Positions 6,632-8,124 of a stretch of DNA of 8,124 bases are shown one piece after another (the stretch's first letter is position 1; every line of letters begins with the position of its first letter). The notes beneath the pieces were generated by a model that saw nothing but the letters and a program-made list of their open reading frames with translations, did no database searches and was not told the DNA's origin. The DNA is from JBDSTZ01 sp039927975 (GTDB taxonomy: Bacteria; Pseudomonadota; Gammaproteobacteria; Burkholderiales; Burkholderiaceae_D). Both the position numbers and the translations under genes were made by a program. The stretch is from positions 1-8,124 of the forward strand of contig JBDSTZ010000653.1 of assembly GCA_039927975.1 (NCBI GenBank). The letters are read 5' to 3'.

Positions 6632-6659
6632 TTTTGACAACAACTTTACGAAATGACAA
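6631..6659 (-). promoter_or_regulatory. Candidate sigma-70 promoter for the second PEP-CTERM gene
   Basis: On the minus strand, TTGTCA (complement of 6654-6659) and CAAAAT (complement of 6631-6636) are 17 bases apart. They match the -35 and -10 consensus at five and four of six positions. It sits in an AT-rich gap about 50 bp before the ATG at 6580. I found no sigma-54 pattern in this gap. The match is modest and AT-rich DNA gives such hits by chance. Confidence 0.35.
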
Positions 6660-6758
6660 GGAAAATTGATATTTTGAATTATTTTATTTGTAAGGCGCTT
6701 GTCCCGCTCGGGTGTGGGGGGCAGCGATATCCGATGACCGCCGAGTTTTGCCTGGTCC

Positions 6759-8124
6759 TTAGCCAGCCAGCGGCAAGGTGATAGTGACGCACAGGCCACC
6801 GTCGACGCGGTTGGCGGCGACGATTGTGCCGCCGTGCGCGCTGATCACGCGCGAGGCGATCGCGAGGCCCAGACCGTGGCCGTCGATATTATTCTCGCGC
6901 GGGTTGGAACGGAAGAAGGGCTGGAAGATTGAGGCCAGTTCGGCGATTGCGACGCCAGGGCCGCGGTCCATCACGCATAGGAATGCCTTGCCACCGCGCG
7001 GCGCCACACTCAAATCCACCTCGCCGCCGCCGTGCTTGATGGCGTTGCGCACGACGTTTTCGATCGCCCGCCACAACAGGTCGGCGTCGCCGTCGACCAT
7101 GACGTTGTCGGTCGGTGTGAAAGCCACGCTGGCGCCGCGCGGACCGGCTTCGAAGCGCGCTTCGTCGGCGATTTCCTGGACCAGTTCGGCCAGCGCGATT
7201 TCATCGCGGCGCAGTGAAGCATTGGCGTCAAGCCGCGAGAGGGTCAGCAGTTCACCGACCAGCTTGTCCATGCGGACGCCTTCACGCTCGATCTGGCGCA
7301 GCCAGGTGTCGCGCTTGTCCGGCTGCTGGCTGACCAGGCCGATCGCCGCCTGCAGGCGCGCCAGCGGCGAGCGCATTTCGTGCGAGACGTCATGCATCAG
7401 GCGGCGCTGGCCGTCGATCAGGGCGTGCAACTGGCTGCTCATGCGGTCGAAGTCGCGGCCAAGGTCGCTCAGCTCATCGCCCCGGCCTGGCTTGACGTGG
7501 GCGAAGCGCGGCGCCAAATCGCCGCCGGCCGCCGCCTCGAAAGCATGGCGCAAAGCCCTGATCGGGCGCGCGAAGTACCAGGCGAGCAGGGCGGCGAAGA
7601 ACAGACTGGCGAGCGTGGCGGCGATACCCGCTGCAAGCATCGGGGTGCGATGGTCCATGCCGGGCGGCAGACGGCGCTCGCCGAATGATCCGGACAAGGC
7701 GTTCAGGCTGCCGAGAATGGGGTTGGGCGGTTCCATTCCGCCCGGGCCGCCGGGTTCGGCGGGGGGTCGGCCAAGACCGGGGCCATGACCAGGACCGCGC
7801 CCTGGATCCAGGCGGGGGCCTGGCTCGGAACCTGAATTGGGAGCCGGACCGGCGCCAGGACCGGGATCAGCACCGGGACCAGATGCCGGTCCCGGACCCG
7901 GACCGAAGCCTGGGCCGAACCCGGGTCCGAAACCGGGGCCGCCGGCACGCACCTCGCGCGGCAGGAACACCAGATAGACATGGCCGTCGGGTGAAGTCAG
8001 TTTGCGCACCACGTGACGCGCATCGCCGGAGACGAGGGCCGCTTCGGCGTTCGCGCGCAGTCCGGGCGAGACTGTGCGGCCGAGCAGTTCGTGTCCGGCC
8101 TGGTCAATGACGAAAATCCGCCGG
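6759..8124 (-). CDS. Two-component sensor histidine kinase, CpxA/RstB-like (5' end missing)
   Basis: This is a membrane sensor kinase that would autophosphorylate on histidine and pass phosphate to a response regulator. The frame is open to the right edge, adding 37 residues (RRIFVIDQAGHELLG and on) before a GTG at 8012 that is only internal. Numbering from that GTG, residues 1-20 end the sensor domain, 24-98 are an extreme Gly/Pro-rich stretch, and about 125-147 form the second membrane helix. HAMP follows at about 148-200, then the H-box HDVSHEMRSPLARL with phospho-acceptor H211 (codon at 7380-7382). The ATPase domain has the N-box ENVVRNAIKHG (318-328), the G1 box DRGPGVA (349-355), the F-box IFQPFF (362-367) and the G2 box GHGLGLAIA (378-386). 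All catalytic motifs look intact. The first membrane helix and probably a response regulator gene lie beyond the edge. The stimulus is unknown. It is in the same direction as the broken PEP-CTERM gene, but a 178-bp gap makes co-transcription uncertain. Confidence 0.93.
   Translation of the reverse strand, partial: RRIFVIDQAGHELLGRTVSPGLRANAEAALVSGDARHVVRKLTSPDGHVYLVFLPREVRAGGPGFGPGFGPGFGPGPGPASGPGADPGPGAGPAPNSGSEPGPRLDPGRGPGHGPGLGRPPAEPGGPGGMEPPNPILGSLNALSGSFGERRLPPGMDHRTPMLAAGIAATLASLFFAALLAWYFARPIRALRHAFEAAAGGDLAPRFAHVKPGRGDELSDLGRDFDRMSSQLHALIDGQRRLMHDVSHEMRSPLARLQAAIGLVSQQPDKRDTWLRQIEREGVRMDKLVGELLTLSRLDANASLRRDEIALAELVQEIADEARFEAGPRGASVAFTPTDNVMVDGDADLLWRAIENVVRNAIKHGGGEVDLSVAPRGGKAFLCVMDRGPGVAIAELASIFQPFFRSNPRENNIDGHGLGLAIASRVISAHGGTIVAANRVDGGLCVTITLPLAG

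Noticed and set aside
6778..7788. Plus-strand open frame opposite the histidine kinase
   Set aside because: The minus strand holds all kinase boxes in order; the plus-strand product is Ser/Arg/Pro-rich without recognisable features.
7719..7943. Collagen-like Gly-X-Y domain in the kinase
   Set aside because: The stretch is Gly/Pro-rich but does not hold a regular three-residue period; it is mostly GP and GF dipeptides.
1..8124. CRISPR array, tRNA, rRNA, prophage or insertion sequence
   Set aside because: No spaced identical repeats, tRNA-like cloverleaf, transposase or phage gene was recognised on either strand.

Overview
The window looks like a chromosomal segment of a GC-rich betaproteobacterium, most likely of the Burkholderiales and probably Oxalobacteraceae (Massilia/Duganella-like). 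The reasons are the order lolC-lolD-tatD-like-comEC, two PEP-CTERM (exosortase-substrate) genes, and the codon use. This placement is inference from gene content; no search was run.

Layout. Positions 2-2491 (+) hold a tight housekeeping cluster: the 3' part of a LolC-type lipoprotein-release permease, its ATPase LolD (overlapping by 8 bp), and a TatD-family metal-dependent hydrolase of the YjjV type starting about 14 bp after lolD. Positions 2492-2749 form an AT-richer regulatory gap with two inverted repeats and a near-consensus sigma-54 (-24/-12) promoter. That promoter points into a small intact PEP-CTERM protein gene (2750-3328). Positions 3329-3516 are non-coding and carry three 14-bp direct repeats. 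ComEC, the DNA-uptake channel, fills 3517-5877 (+), and a perfect 10-bp hairpin sits over its stop codon. It converges on a minus-strand block: a strong intrinsic terminator (5967-5992), a second PEP-CTERM gene (6021-6580) split by a one-base frameshift just before its signal-peptidase site, and a sensor histidine kinase (6759 to the right edge, 5' end missing). The kinase has an unusual glycine/proline-rich stretch in its predicted periplasmic region.

How the genes work together. LolC and LolD are parts of one inner-membrane machine that hands lipoproteins to LolA. The TatD-like enzyme and ComEC both act on nucleic acid, but nothing here shows a functional link. The PEP-CTERM genes encode secreted surface proteins that need an exosortase encoded elsewhere. 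The sigma-54 promoter suggests that the first one belongs to the RpoN/PrsK-PrsR regulon known for such genes. The second has no visible sigma-54 site and looks inactive as sequenced. The kinase's partner regulator is probably beyond the right edge.

I found no clearly new biological system. The points most worth a second look are the sigma-54 promoter with its upstream dyad, the broken second PEP-CTERM gene, and the Gly/Pro-rich sensor insert.
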